From Ypsolopha sequella (Eukaryota > Arthropoda > Insecta > Lepidoptera > Ypsolophidae): DNA of 64,000 bases. This document shows, piece by piece, positions 1 to 13,507 of this stretch. The stretch is taken from the NCBI GenBank assembly GCA_934047225.1, contig OW204001.1, forward strand, positions 13,872,201 through 13,936,200, written 5' to 3'. The first letter of the stretch is position 1, and each line of letters opens with the position of its first letter. Below the pieces are notes generated by a model. The model was not told the DNA's origin and ran no database searches. It saw only the letters and a program-made list of their open reading frames with translations. The translations under genes were made by a program, and so were the position numbers.

Positions 1-2500
1 ACGCGTTTTGCTCATAGTAGTGGAAATAAGTGTTGTTCCTTGAAAACTAATTCGAACACTGAGCAATCCACACCAGGAATATTCTAAGCACATAAGAATT
101 TTTCACAATCATGAAACCGTGTTCCGATTCGTTCGACCATAGCCTCCGTGTTATGCGAAATTGAAACATAGTCAATCATTTAATACTTTCTGTCGCCGAT
201 CCGGAACCGTGTCGGAATAAATGAGGATTTAAAATTTACCATTCGTATTTCTGTGTCAAAGATAATTAGAATTCACATTTTTCATCAGCCTTCGATGTAC
301 TTCTGGGTTATCATTGTCAACGATGATTGGATTTCTTTAACCTTCTCATTTATTGCGCAGATGGATTTCATTTTCAATTTGACTGAGTTCGATTTCGTAA
401 GTTTTATCAAAGTTTCACTGCACTTTGTTTCTTGTTAATTAGTTTCAGCAGTCATTGGGTTAATTTATTTGTAATTTACAATTTAAAATGCGTTTTGCGT
501 TAGAAAGTGGCAATGGTACGTTTAATGGCAAAGGTTATTGCGTTTCCACTGCGCAGCAAACCACTCAGGCAGGCAGGAGTGAAGGCTAATAAAAGTGCGA
601 ATGAAATAGGCGTAAAGATATCCCGACGACGCGACGTCTGGTTTGATTTTGTGTAGTAAAAGGAAACCCAATTTTGGCCTAATTGCTTGTAATAGAAAAT
701 TATAACTAAATGTTTTCTTTCACGTAGGAAAGGTTTACAATATTTTTCGAGTCATTCAACAGCAACAAAAGATTATTTTCAAAATATTGCAACGGAAATA
801 TGTATAGTAGGTGTATTTAGAATAAGTCACAATGTTAGACCATAACTCATTTTAACATTTACTATTTCTGCGTCCAAATTGATTAGTGTTCTATATGGAA
901 TAACGACATTGAACTTGAATTTGTGAACATCAAATATTATTATGTTTGCAATTATTTTACAGATGCTTGCCTATAACATTGGTTTGATAACTTCTCGTGT
1001 TAAAACTCGGTTGAGTAAATAAATCGTAAACCCAGTTTTCACAATCATAATATGTTTCTGCTTGCAAATCAATTTCACGTAACGACATTAATGTGCCAAT
1101 AGTAAAATTTATATGGCACTACACGTCACTCGGTGAAGTGCTTTCTTCTATATGACTCGAACGACATCGATAAGTGCTGGAAATAATAATTTCTAAACTT
1201 TATCAAAGGAAACAGCGTTCTTTTTCAAATTTTATGGGTTCTTTATGACGCCAGTATTGTTGCATGATTAATCTGTGATTCACAAGGCAGAGACGGAACA
1301 ACCATGTTGATGACTGACTACTCTAAATAACTCTACAATTACGTTTTATAATATAAATACTGCTATGCTTTTGTCAGGGTCAGAAAAACCTGTTAACCCT
1401 CTATGCAATTATCGAAAATAGTATTAAATGGAAAGGTCATCAAACTCACCTAAAAGCGTGAAATTTAGAGTAAGAAAGTTGATTTAAGTATAGATTTCGA
1501 TTAAACATTAAAAGATCGCTAATACGAAAAGTTTATCAGATTTCTATTCTAACACTCGAAATTCATCTGACCACTAATAAAATAATCTATTACCATCCAA
1601 AATCAAGCAACAAAGAGAAGAAATGCCATCTGAATAGGCATTCGAATTGGGCGGCGCGCACAAAGAGGATGTCATTCTATTAAGCCTTCTTCATGCCTTC
1701 AAATCTTTGCTGTGTGGCCTGCGGTCGCGTGGCCTACTCAACAAGTACACGACATCAAATGTAACGCAACAAAATATCTTATGTTACGAGTGCCTTTGAC
1801 ACACCATACACATTTATGATTTGAATTCATTGATTGTTTGTTGAGATATAAAATTCAGCAATCGATATGTTTTAAGGATCAAGACCCGGGAATATAGCTT
1901 ATGCAACGAAGCACCTACTCGGAGGTAATAATTTAAAAATTGTTCAATAGCACATCGTTTCCCCATTGAAGACCAAGCAACTGTTCAAACTGAGACAACG
2001 CCGTCTTTCGGCATGTCACCTCCTTGTATGCATGTAGGTAGGTAATGAATGGAACTATTTTATTTTTCAGCATAATGGTATATGTTTGAGAATGCCCTGT
2101 TTGACCTCATTTGTATTCATAGCATGCTATGTATACTAATTTGACAGATTCTTTTATTTTCTAACACGAAATAGACTCTTTGATGTTCTTGGTGCCGCTC
2201 GGACTTTACATACTTTTGTAGGAACAATACGAGCTATAATAAATAGCTCGAAATTTTTAACAAACAATGTTGGATGGAAGAGTATTGTGTGTCTCACTTC
2301 ATTATCATACTCGTATCTCTGATGCAGCTAAACTTTTCATAACTGAAGAAGAGTGTGTGTTGCATAAAGTTAAATATTCTTGGATTTTCGAAGAAGCAAT
2401 AGATAGAGACTAAGCTTTGAATAATGGAGATCGTTTATCGCTAAGTTTTCATGGAGGCTCAGGTAATTGTAGTGAATTTACGTAATTTTAATGGAACAAT
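1..2500. other. Non-coding AT-rich stretch, no gene seen
   Basis: No reading frame here resembles a known protein and none exceeds about 60 codons. Short GC-richer patches occur at about 500-640 and 1640-1740 in otherwise AT-rich sequence. I see no tRNA fold, transposon terminus or long repeat that I could bound. Confidence 0.5.
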
Positions 2501-2509
2501 GATACGTTG

Positions 2510-3670
2510 ATCGATGACTGGTCGCGCACGTGAGCTATTTTGCGATGTTGAGATCGCCGCAGACGCGAAACGAATAATGTCGTACGTGAATTCTCAACCT
2601 CTTTTTTCTTCTTACTATAGAGCACCCTTATAAGGAATAAAAATGTTCTCTAAAATCTAAATGAGCAATGAATTGTTTTCAAAGATATAATGAATAGCTT
2701 GGAGAAAGGCAAAAGCTGTCGCGAAAGGCTGGCGAGTAAGTCGCCTGGAGCGATTCAGATTTGAATCTATTGCGGATCGATATGAATAAATCTTGTATTT
2801 CAACGCGCTCTTGCGTCGATCTTTATCAGATTCGTGGCCAATGAAACTGTGTAAGTACACGTGGTTCGTCTTATTTATTAATTCGTGGTTATTAATTTCA
2901 TTTTAGATGCAAACAAAGGAGTGTATAAGTGTAATATTATTTAAGGTATGCCATATTAATTCATTACAATATTCTGTATTAAACCTAAAGAAACCTCTAA
3001 ATGGTAAATTTTCTGGTTCGTTCAGAACATCCGTTACATCAATTTGTATATTAATAGATCGGCATAATAAGTAATGGAAGGCAAGTATGAGGCTGGCGGT
3101 GCAGGCTCGGCATTTCGCCGACGAGGGCACCCGCGGGCGAGGGCGGGGGACGCGTCATATTATGCGGCTAAAAGAGCCTGTCGGTGCCTTTGATCTGTGG
3201 CGGGTATCGCGGCCTTGTGTGCGTGCGCTCGCGCATCTCGCTGTATACCGCTTGTCGAGCCCGTGATATGAATGTGACTAAACTTTGATTATGGTACCAC
3301 CTCTGAACTTGTTAAAGGTCACACCTGAATCAAACTTGGTTGGGAACGTTTTAAACTGTGCCGTGTTGTTGGAATATGAGTTACTTGTTTTCTCTTTTAA
3401 ATTATATCTATTATTATTATTATGTTTCATAAATCTGATTTCTAACTTTTCTGCTTCCTCCTATAGGAACTAGGATATTATCGTCTTATAGGACTCACAG
3501 AGTGTAAAATCGGAAAGGCACACGTGCAGTCTGGTTTGTAAGGTAATTACAAGGTACGCGCGCATGCGTTGCTGATCCGTATCGCTCTTCAACATCTTGG
3601 TCACCTCGCCTGAGGCAAATCTGATCGTGTTCCTCGTCATCGACTAAGTGAACCTTATGTATTTCTGAAC
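2510..3670. promoter_or_regulatory. GC-rich unique-looking block, candidate cis-regulatory DNA
   Basis: Three patches stand out against the AT-rich background: about 2515-2590, 3070-3260 and 3540-3660. The middle one is strongly GC-rich and rich in CpG, with runs such as gcgggcgagggcgggg. No long open frame crosses them on either strand and no transposon termini flank them. In a Pax-gene neighbourhood such islands are plausible enhancers or an unannotated promoter. This is inferred from composition alone; a 5' non-coding exon of another gene is equally possible. Confidence 0.2.
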
Positions 3671-6162
3671 TTACACAAGAAAGTTAAACTTAAATAAATC
3701 ATGTCATCAACTTGAAAAAAAAAGTCATATGCACTCGTATCTTGTATTGGATCAAGTTTCACGGTATCAACAGATTCTTTTTTTTATAAAACAGATAAAT
3801 CTCTCTTCAGAATAATCTTTTACCTTCTTGCGAATTAAGCAAATGTTTTCTGATGTAGAACATCGTATCAACGCGTACCTTGACACTAAGCTTTGCTTAC
3901 GCTTTAAAAGGTCGTATAATTTGGAGAAGAATTAAAATATATTTAAGTCAATTTTGATAAGTTGAAAGAAGGCGACCGGCCCGGCCGGCATCGCTATAAA
4001 CTCGCATCAACGAATCTGCATGAGTCATCCACGAAAAGGATGTAACTACAATTTGATTTAATAGTTTTATTAGATTATATTGGACTTGATAATCACTCTA
4101 TAACTCTATAAAACGTACAAAAAAAAAGAATATTAGACGTTGATTCTAATAAAATGATGTAAAATTAGAAATATGATGATATCAAAGTAGCTACAACACC
4201 TACATACATAAAAGACATAAAAGTATGTATATCAAATTCGTTTGTCGGCATTCTTTTATCTTGGTGCTCTCTTTCTGTCTTAAACCTTCGAATATAAAAA
4301 TGTGTGTCCACCTCGCTCTTGCATCTGGCTTAGACGAAACAGGTCATAAGTTAAGTGACATTTTTTAACAATGCAGTCGAAATGTTTTCGTATGGTAATG
4401 ATTTATGTGTAAAACCGTGAGTGCTGAGGCTTTTTGGAGCACTACGAGAGGTTATTTATACGGCTTGCCTTTGAAACGATCTTTCAAGTTGGGCCGCGGG
4501 GGAAACAATGGAATATTTAATTTAAGACCTGTGAAAAGGTATGTATGAATAAACTAGAATCTGCAGAAACGCAACGTTTATATTCAGCTAAAATGTAAAA
4601 CTTTGTTGAAGAATACTTATTCTGGAAAAAGTCGAAATTAAGTTTCTGAACAGTAACAGGATGTTGTCTATTGGGGACAGTCCATAAAAATATAGTAACT
4701 GTCGTCGACTGGGCAATAAACAATTGTAAAGAAGAATGAGTACAAATAAAACATGCAATGTCAACTATTCTATAGCTGTCAATAATCTTGTTTACAGAAA
4801 ACACAATAATGAACTTGGATCAATAGATGTTTAGCTCATGGGTAAATGTACTACGTAGTTATCTACTTTTCATTTTATTTTTTCTTGTTTGTAAGCCCAA
4901 AAATGGTAAAATTAATATTTTCCAAAAATAACAAATTTTCAATTACACGCAAATTTTGAAAAAGTACAAGAAACATGTATCTGTTTAAGTTTTATGTACA
5001 AATTTGTACAATATTAAAAATACTGATCTATAACTTTTAATAAAAAAAACAATGGCATGGATATTGAAACGTTTTTCTTAATCACAAAAGCCTAAAAATT
5101 GTCTCAAACGAAGATCAAGATCATTTGCTCCTGCAAAACAACTCAAGACAATACTTTTTATAACAGTTGTGACAAAAATTGTTTGTTGAAATATAGACAA
5201 AAGACTTTCTATAGCTCACGGTCCAAGGACTGTTCTGAATATTGCTCCTAACAAGGCTCCCCTACCTACACCATGTTTTTGTCGATTTTTTTTCTAACAG
5301 TCAGAACCTGGTTCCGCCGACCGACGCGTGAGAATAAAATATTGTTATATTAGTAGCAATAAAATATACTTTTAGTCTTATAATTTGTTCACTATTTTAG
5401 TGTTATATGGTTATTTCGTGCAGTTTGGCGTTATCCATATCGTTGTTATGATCAATGATTTTGATTTCATCATTAAATAGGTAATCAGCTATTTATAAAT
5501 TTAATAACCTCTTATAAACTTTTTAATGATTGGTCATATTTGTAGATGTATATATTATTATTTAAACAAGCATGTAGTGAAAGCTATGTATGTACAAATG
5601 GAAAACAGGAGTTATTGACTTATTAATATCTAGTAATTAACTATGAATTTGAAAAATAATGTTTTTAGGCAGAAATGTGGTATGTTATGTAGGATAAAAG
5701 TTCCATAAATCAAATAGCAATTAATAAAATAGCACAAATAATTAATGTTATTGTCACAAATAATAAACCCGTGCATTTCTTAAAAAAAAACAGAGTGAAG
5801 TGAAGGAACAATAACACATAAAGGGACAGGCTGAAAACCAACGCTGTGCTGCTGCTCGCAGCTCACGGCAGATGCTGAGTCTGCCCCTTCTTGTCACAAT
5901 GTGAATGTTTCATACTCTCGCATGTTTTTTTTTATTTAGTTATTAAGATGTGTGTATAATTAACAAATAATACCTATGATATTGTGGTAAATAAATAGTT
6001 CATTTATATTCAATTTCACATATTATGAATTGATTAAAACTCTGTAAAGTGTTAAAAAGTGAGTAACAAAAGCAAAGACGCTAAGCCATAGACACAATAA
6101 CCCTAAAAATAAATTATTCCTTTTACTAATCACGGGCTCGACAATTTTGAATTGAAAAAATT
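3671..6162. other. AT-rich non-coding sequence, nothing recognised
   Basis: The stretch contains poly-A and poly-T runs and many short AT-rich motifs. Open frames (for example minus strand 4517-4804) lack any recognisable domain and look like chance. No bounded repeat was identified. Confidence 0.5.
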
Positions 6163-6340
6163 TGAAATTCTAATTTACAGAAACCAATGGAAACTTTGCG
6201 AATGCAGTATACAATACACAATACATAGGTAATAAGGTTTTGTTGATTAACTATTGAGTGAATTTTGAATTCAAGTGTTCTGTTTCGATTAATTAGAAAA
6301 AGGCGGGTATGTCACAATCCGGCTTCGATACCACTCTTAA
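6163..6340. mobile_element. Right half of TTAA-bounded (piggyBac-type) MITE, family 1
   Basis: The right part of a repeat also found at 12184-12737, 21636-21988 and 33907-34200. It runs from an internal block (tttacagaaaccaatgg) through ataaggttttgttg and the end block cacaatccggcttcgatacc, then TTAA. The left half is missing. TTAA at the terminus is the target used by the piggyBac superfamily; membership is inferred from this and from the absence of a transposase. Confidence 0.65.
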
Positions 6341-8288
6341 ATTCAAAATGATATGGGTTTCTTCGTTTATAGATTATACTCATAGTTTTCACGTACTTTT
6401 TGCTTTGTTAATTTTTAGGTTATATCAAACTTTGATTGTTTCGGTATAGTTAATAAACTACATATAAATAAGTATTGCAGACTACCATATTTTTCGGTGA
6501 ATTCTTTTGTTTCGATAATAGTGCTAATGCAAATAGACCCTAATGATTTTTTTATAAAAACTCAAAACATGACTGAAAACTAACCTTGGAAAGAGTATCC
6601 TGTGAAGTACGGGGTCATGTTCAATGTTGACACAGCCATCGACTCTGGCTCCGGAACGGCTGAACGAACGGTGGCGTCTACAAACACCAAATTAGTCCAA
6701 ACACATGCAAAAGTTCACGAAAATCACCTATTCAGTCTTTCACTATCACAGGTCACACGCAGACATGATAACGTATCTAAAGGAAAACTGCGTGTGTCTA
6801 ATCCGTGTTACTTTGAAGACAGCTCAGCGCCCACTGACGTGTGATGTAAAGATGTATTTCAACTCTCAAGTATAATCTTTCACAATCAGCGGTACAACAA
6901 AAAATGGTCAAACAGGCCGCCTCCACAGCCTTTGAGACCACTTCGTCTCGTCTCTTGTCTCCCTCTAGCATCCAGCCTTGTTCACAGAATGAGGCGTTGC
7001 CAATGCTATTTTCATTTCCCAAATCTCTGTTTCTACATCAAGCGTTTGAATTTTATCAAATTCTGTATAATTTCTTCCACGGCTACTTCATGAAGTGTCT
7101 CTATAAGTCTTACTTTCATTACTTTTCTTGAACTTAAGGATCTCAAAACAAGGTGTAAAACTGATGAGGGAATGAGATAGCATTAGTGATTCAAAGCCGG
7201 TATCTTCAGAAAAACGAACGCTTACATTAACAATGTGTGAGTCGCGCCTGAGTCGCTGCTCCATGACGAAAAATACGAGGCGTGTTGTGGCAACGATCTA
7301 TGCCTACCGACCTCTCTGATTGGTTAAAATTTGTTTGGGGCGGAGTTTGTATGCACACTATGAACATGAAGCGTGTCAGAGTGTGGGTTAATTGCAATGT
7401 CGGCTTGTGTTCGTATACAAACAGAATTCATGTTTCGAAATTTTATTAAAATATTATTTTTAAATTAAATATTTGTTTAGTATCGTCAAGTATTGTATTG
7501 ATAGCATGTAGGCTGCAGACGCAAATGTTTCATTGTCAGCATACAAAAGAAAAATAGCTATAAAATTTATTCATAAATATTAAATGTAAATAGAAAACAG
7601 GAACCCTAAATATTATTCAACATACTTACAACAATACGTGTCCCAAAAATATATTTATGTAGTTTTCAAATTTAATGGCACTGAAATAAGTTCTAAAAAG
7701 TATTCTTATTTTTTATTAAATATAAGGCTAAAAACGCAGTTATGTCTTTTGACCAAAAGAGCATAATTCCTAGATAGCATGCGTTTCTTTTCTACTGATG
7801 ACTTGTACGGTTTGAATCAGACAGAAAAGCAGTGTTTAGTACATACATAGCTTGAAAGCCATATGAAAACGGTGATACTGAGGTTTCGCATAATTCCAGG
7901 ATTAGATTTACGTATAGCGTTCAACTTTGTGTGTGATATTAGATGTGTATTTTGAAATAAGGGCAATAGGGCAAGGAATTATTATAGTTTTCCAGAATTA
8001 AACAATTGTCCATGTTTTAAACTTCAGTGAACTATTTTTGTCTTTTTTCCTTCCAAAAAGGAATAAATATTTCATTAGACATGTTATTTCAATATTACAT
8101 TTTTCGTGCTTTAGAACCGATATAATAAGTATTTTAGTATTTACAGGAAGTGCACAAGTTGAATGGTCGTTCCTTGTCAAACATTAGGATGCGATCAAAA
8201 AAAAAATGCCTATAGCAATGGGTGGTGATTACGTCACTGAAGGTCAAATGAAAGATAGAGCTTTTTTTTTGTTTCATAAAGGATATAA
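6341..8288. other. Non-coding stretch with a possible old repeat at 7200-7390
   Basis: Open frames at 6602-6844 and 6798-7131 overlap on opposite strands and have no recognisable domain. A GC-richer patch at about 7225-7390 may be an old repeat or a regulatory patch. I could not bound it. Confidence 0.35.
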
Positions 8289-8602
8289 GTCATTTTTGTC
8301 ATCTGTCCATTTTGACAACACATTTGTCAGTTTTGCCATTTGTTAATTTTGACGACTGTCCCTTTTGACATTCGTCACTATTGGTAACTGGTACTTTTGA
8401 TATCTGTTACTTTTGATCACTTCCTCTCTATTACTTTTGACATTAACCACTTTTGACATAATCTGTCATAATCTGTGACAATTTTGATATGTCACTTTTA
8501 CATCTGGCACTTTTGGCATCAGTCACTTTTGACATCTCTCCCTTATGTCATCGGTTACTTTTGACGTCTTTCACTTTTTAACATTAAGTCACTTTTGACA
8601 TA
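8289..8602. repeat. Degenerate minisatellite, ~18-20 bp unit
   Basis: About fifteen diverged tandem units of the type TCACTTTTGACATCTG run through this stretch. Spacers vary (gtcacttttgacat, ggcacttttggcatc, ggttacttttgacgtc). The unit is seen directly; unit length and sequence drift, so the array is old. It does not encode an open frame. Confidence 0.8.
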
Positions 8603-9078
8603 ATTTATATTATTAACAGAATATTTATTGACATATTGAAATTACATGATTAAAATATAATTACAAAATATTTAGGTACCTGAGTACCTACCGCCAATTC
8701 AAACAATTCAATTAATTATACTTTTTTTGTATAGGTACTTTGATTTAATGACAAATATGAATACAAAAATTAACGTAGTGTGTTCAACAGAAGGGTAGTC
8801 ACCCTACTCCTACCAGATAATGAACGATTTTCCTTTGACAGATAAAACAACAAATGTTCCAAAAAAGCAGCTGCCAAAACTTGTCTAGATCTATATGGTC
8901 CGAAATAGTATTAACATCGCTAAAATCGATTACAAATGAATGAGGTGAATGCAAAATAAGCCACGAGTGAAAAAAATTATTTCATTAATTCGTATACCTT
9001 TTGTGGCTCATGCGTCGTGCGTGAGGCGATCTGAGCGTTGAGCGGAATGGAATGTAAAAAATATTTTCGTTCCGTAGT

Positions 9079-9217
9079 CCGTGCGGTCCGAATCATCAGC
9101 ATCACATATATAGCTGACACATAATTGAATGAGAAAGAGCATACTATTTTTCAGTTGAGTGCATGTATTTGAACGTACTGTAAGTGATGTGAGCGATGAT
9201 TCGGACTGCATGCACGG
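9079..9217. repeat. Inverted-repeat element, arms ~19-23 bp
   Basis: ccgtgcggtccgaatcatc at 9079-9097 pairs with gatgattcggactgcatg plus cacgg at 9195-9217. This gives a hairpin-forming pair with a ~97 bp loop, probably a small MITE or the centre of one. The overlapping minus-strand frame at 9008-9211 is explained by this structure. Confidence 0.45.
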
Positions 9218-10540
9218 TTGCAGTCTATAGTTGCTTGCTTGACTTGCTCGTTTGCACGGACCCTAAAATATCCCGGACAGTTTCGCTAACAAACAACTGA
9301 AGCACCCCTAGTAAGCCGATTCGCTTGTACGCATGAGCCCGGGCACGCACACATTTACATCATAGTAAGCAAATTTCCATACTAAGTCCACTCACACACT
9401 TACATACCGCCGCCATTGGTATGGCAGTTCAGTAGTTACGTAGCTGTGACTCAGTCCGCCATTTTTTTACGTTCGTGTTCGTTTGTTTGTTTGTTTGCTC
9501 CAGGACAAATGCTACTAGTTGTGGTGTAACATAATGTAAGTATTGTTATCTTGTAGGTAGGCAGATGTAGTAGAAATTATTAAGTAATCAAAACAACTAC
9601 AAAATGACCACGAGAACAAGATTTTTGAACATTTAGTGGATAGGAATGTTTGCTCGTTTCCTCTGATGTTGATGGTTCAGCACAGCTGGATTGGTGCGTG
9701 ATGATAGCGTTTGTTGTTCAATACTGATCCTTGCCTTGTCACACGAAAATATTGTCGGTATTGCAGTTTTCTTTAAGATTTTAGGAGCAAGATCTACTAA
9801 CACAATAGTATTTTACTATAGAGATTTTTTAATTTTAAGATTTTTTTTTTGTGTATGTTGTAATTACTTCAAACTTTGCTATTAGGTACTTACCAGGCCG
9901 TTGGCGGGAGATTGGTATTGTGTCTGTGGGCCGGAAGTGAGCGGAGCATATTAGCGAATATTTTTGCATAGATAACCCAGGTTTTATTTGTGTTATATCT
10001 TCGATCTATGGTTTTCCACGTTCTTCGTTTTTAGTAAATTTGTGAGAACCTATATTTTTCCAAAACGCAACAATACAAGGGCTAGCCATTTTACTCTAGC
10101 CGATATTTTAATGATCAATCCAGAATCGCAAACAAAAAGTTGTAACCATGTACCAAAAAGAAACTTTAAAATTTTTGTTCGGTTTTGTTGGCCATTCGAG
10201 TCGACGTTTTGTAAAAAAAAAAAACAATTTTTTATATCAGCCATAGATACAGTTTCGTGTTCAGTTTTAACAGCTACTCGTAGGTGCGCCATATATTGAT
10301 GTAAAAACACAAAAATCTGTACCAACTGGAAAATCGCTCATTGCTTTTAGAATTATCCAAAAAGTCTTTCAGGTAGTAAGACGCCTGCTGGATTAGCCAA
10401 CGCTTCAGCCTGGTTTGAAAGAATACATAAGGCCAGTTTGATGCCGTGTTTGGTTAAACGAAGTAAGAATAATTTTATCAAAGATACGTACTAACAATGA
10501 TCCAATCAGCTAGTCGAATTATCAACTCCCTGTTATTTAG
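9218..10540. other. Non-coding, no gene recognised
   Basis: A moderately GC-rich patch at about 9220-9480 (with a gtttgtttgtttgttt run near 9481) is followed by AT-rich sequence. Two overlapping opposite-strand frames at 9988-10325 share the same bases and look fortuitous. Nothing else could be supported. Confidence 0.4.
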
Positions 10541-10905
10541 GTTGCGTATGGGCAGAAGGAAACGACTGCTGGCTATCAAAACTAATGATACCTCAGTCAA
10601 ATGGTAAGATAACAAAAGAATGGTCCGACCTACGTGACATGGTAGGTATCATAACTGGACACTGCAACCTAAACGAGCACCTTTTCACCACAGGTGGCAC
10701 CGATAGCCGTATAGCACCATAGCACCGATGCAGAGGGTGCCTTCTAGAGGACGAGACTACTTCACTGCTCTGCAAGCGAAGACAAGAGACGAAAAGCATC
10801 GTGACGAGCTCCAACTTCCCTTCGCTGGACCAGTTTATGTGTCAGAATGCTGAAGCTGTTCGGGTGGCTGGGCTGACTGACTGGGGTAGTAGTGCACAAT
10901 ATTCA
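10541..10905 (+). pseudogene. Relic of non-LTR retrotransposon pol C-terminus
   Basis: Translating the + strand gives, with frame changes, a short segment reading I-T-G-H-C-N-L-N-E-H-L (about 10650-10682). After a shift comes C-R-G-C-L-L-E-D-E (about 10730-10757). This order matches the post-reverse-transcriptase region of Jockey/R1-like insect LINEs: a GH-x-L-N-x-H motif followed by a C-x-x-C zinc-knuckle-like motif with acidic residues. Stops (TAA near 10601, TAG near 10700) and at least one frameshift show that it is dead. The RT and endonuclease domains are not present nearby, so this is a truncated fragment. The clade is uncertain. Confidence 0.5.
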
Positions 10906-12183
10906 CGATTGCCGAGAATCAGTGCAGAATTTAGAATTTTAGGTTGCGTACCCAAACGCCTGGGTAAATGTAAAATTTAACTATCATTGTGGAACGGGTG
11001 ACAGATAATGTTTATCTTTACCCCGGCGTTTAGGAACGCTACCTTAGTAAGTCAAACTGTCACTTTTTGGCGGGAAGCAGTTATTAATTTAACGCCTCCT
11101 AAAATTGAGAACGTGATGAACTTATATGAAATTTCCGAAGTTTCCCAATACTGAGACAGCGTTAAGTGGTTTCGTCAAAGATTATATCGAAACAAAGCTG
11201 TACCCTCATTAACACCAGCCTTGGGATAAGTTTGTAATTAAAAACCTTTGACGCTTCAACAATCACGTCGTTTACAAAACCCTTAATTTGCGGTGAGGGT
11301 TGCCAAGTTGGAGATTTTTACCTGAATCATGGAGTATTTGCGTTTCGGGTAAAAGTTTTTGCACAAATCAACGTAAGTGTGAAGAGTTTTGAAGGTAATG
11401 GCAAAACTTGGGTATTTTAGGGGTTAACCGTGAAATTTAAAGAACCACCGATTATCTCATTTCATTGCTCATGAATAGGACCAACCACGTCATTTTCAGA
11501 CTTTTTCCAACTTTTTCATTCACTTTGCTTATATCAGCCAAAGTCCTTAGATTTTTTTTTTGTTTATCTTTGTTCGTAGGTAACAATAAATTATAAAATA
11601 GCTACACTTAATTACAAAATATTTCATATAAGCTTTAATTTTAGCCGCAAATAAAATCAACGATTCTGAATTTCGATATTCAAAACGAATTTCTTTCGAC
11701 TTTGAAAACAATGAGTTCAGCTCCAAATAATTTTGTAAAGTTCATATTAACGTATGTAATATACTCGATATTACCATTGTAATAAATAATGGCAACATCA
11801 AGTTTACTTCACAAAGAGTAAGAAAGAATGAAGGAAGGTACCGCTGCAAATAATTTTTAATGAAAACTATTTTTGGAACACAAACAAGCATTCAATTGTA
11901 GGAAAGTTGAAAAATTTATCAGTAATATTTATAATTATTTGTCTTTTTAATGCTCCAGAGGGGGTCTACCATGCGCCGTCGATACAGTGTCTTTCCATCA
12001 TACTCTTGGTCTCTCGCACATTGACAAACGCGGTATGCGTGAGAGCGCAAGTACGATAGATAGACGCTGTATTTCTGTCGCGTGCTAGCCATATAAAATA
12101 AACATGAAATACATTGAATATAAGTTCATAAATTTCAAACTAATTTTAACGTTATTTAGCAACTATAAGTCTTACTTAATCAA
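10906..12183. other. Non-coding; no bounded element
   Basis: No domain-bearing frame. A GC-richer patch at about 11950-12080 contains repeated motifs (atcgatacagtgtc, ataga cgctgtat) that may be an inverted pair of an old element, but I could not align both ends confidently. Confidence 0.4.
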
Positions 12184-12737
12184 TTAAGAGCGATTTCGCA
12201 GCCGGATTGTGAAAAACCCGCCTTTTCCTAATTAATCGAAACAGAACAATTTAATTCAAAATTCACTTGATAGTTATTAAATAAAACCTTATTACCTATG
12301 TATTGTGTGTGCTGCCATAGCAAAGTTTCCAGTAGTTTCTATAAATTAGAAATTCAGAAATTCTGAATATAAATTATATGTTATATATATTTATAAATAT
12401 TGATATTATATAGTGTTTTTTTAATTATATACATTAGTTAATAAAAGCAAGATATAATTCGAGTCCTCTTGGACTCGGCATCGGTTGTATTGATGATGAT
12501 GCCGAGACTCGAAATATATCTTGCTTTTATGAATTAATGTATATAATTAAAAAAAACTCTATATATATCAATATTTATAAATAAAACCCGAATGGTAACA
12601 CAATATTTTATTATGTTATATATATTATAAGTCATAAGGTTTTGTTGAACAACTTTTGAGTACATTTTGTTCTGTTTCGATTAATTACAAAAATGCGGGT
12701 TTTTCACAGACCGGCTGCGATACCGCAATATTCTTAA
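12184..12737. mobile_element. TTAA-bounded (piggyBac-type) MITE, family 1, with a nested insert
   Basis: The left end is TTAA then gagcgatttcgcagccgg; the right end is ccggctgcgataccgc, a few bases, then TTAA. The terminal inverted repeats match those at 21636-21988 and 33907-34200. The element is about 200 bp longer than its sisters because a separate palindrome (12390-12582) sits inside it. No transposase is encoded. Assignment to piggyBac rests on the TTAA boundaries. Confidence 0.75.
12390..12582. repeat. Nested palindrome inside the 12.2-kb MITE
   Basis: Two arms of about 90 bp, mostly complementary, meet near 12485. The left arm passes through attatatacattagttaata and aagcaagatataattcgag; the right arm is its reverse complement with small changes. 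It is absent from the sister MITEs, so it is either a later insertion or a subfamily-specific core. A similar short motif (cggcatcagttgag) recurs near 53560. Confidence 0.7.
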
Positions 12738-13507
12738 TAAAACATAATACTTCCTTTGCTATCCAAAGCCCTGCAGTTAGTATGTCCACACACATGAGAA
12801 TTAATTTTTGTCTCGTAAAACCTTGGTTACTACTACAGTCAGGCTTCGTTCCGATCACAGCACTGTTACTTCCCTTGTCACAGTGGTAAAGTAGCACCTC
12901 ACAGTTCTTACTTGATTTAATTTTAGCAACGCCTTCAACTCAGTTGACTTGAAATTTCTGCTTTGGGCGTTATACACACTTAAGAGGATAGTTTCCGCAA
13001 AACCATAATTTATTCTTCCTGGTTTGAATAATCTAGCAATACTACATAAAAAAGAAAAATATGTATTTATTTCGGGGATATAATACACACTCATATCGAA
13101 ACAGAATCCTCAGAAGCCATTTCAATATTGAGAAATAAAGTGCCAAAGATGGTTCTAAAAAAAGTTTTCATGTCGACGTTTAAATTTTTTAAAGTAAAAA
13201 CCCGTTCATATTATTTGTGGATTAAATTCTGTATAAACTTTATTAAACTCTTAACGGGACAGATATTTTATAGCAAGTTTGCTTTTTTTTAAATAATAAA
13301 ATTAGTGAAAAAAGTTGTCATTTTGACTTTTTTCCAGAATCCGCCTCTCTAGCACTGCGGGTCTTTCCGCACGGAGTAACAGGGTAGTATGCAAGCGGAA
13401 CCTATCCTCTTAACTTTTCTCCAGTTGTCATCTTTAAGTTTGCATGATTCTTTCGCGGTCGCTAACAGTTTGTAAGGCCTAATGATTGTTATCCGGACTA
13501 GTGTTCG
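12738..13507. other. Non-coding spacer
   Basis: Open frames (minus strand 12685-13094) overlap the end of the MITE and have no domain. Nothing else was identified. Confidence 0.4.

Noticed and set aside
4517..4804. 95-codon minus-strand frame
   Set aside because: No domain, no splice or promoter context; length is within chance expectation for 64 kb.
9988..10325. Opposite-strand frames of 103 and 91 codons over the same bases
   Set aside because: AT-rich, domain-free and mutually overlapping; most likely chance.
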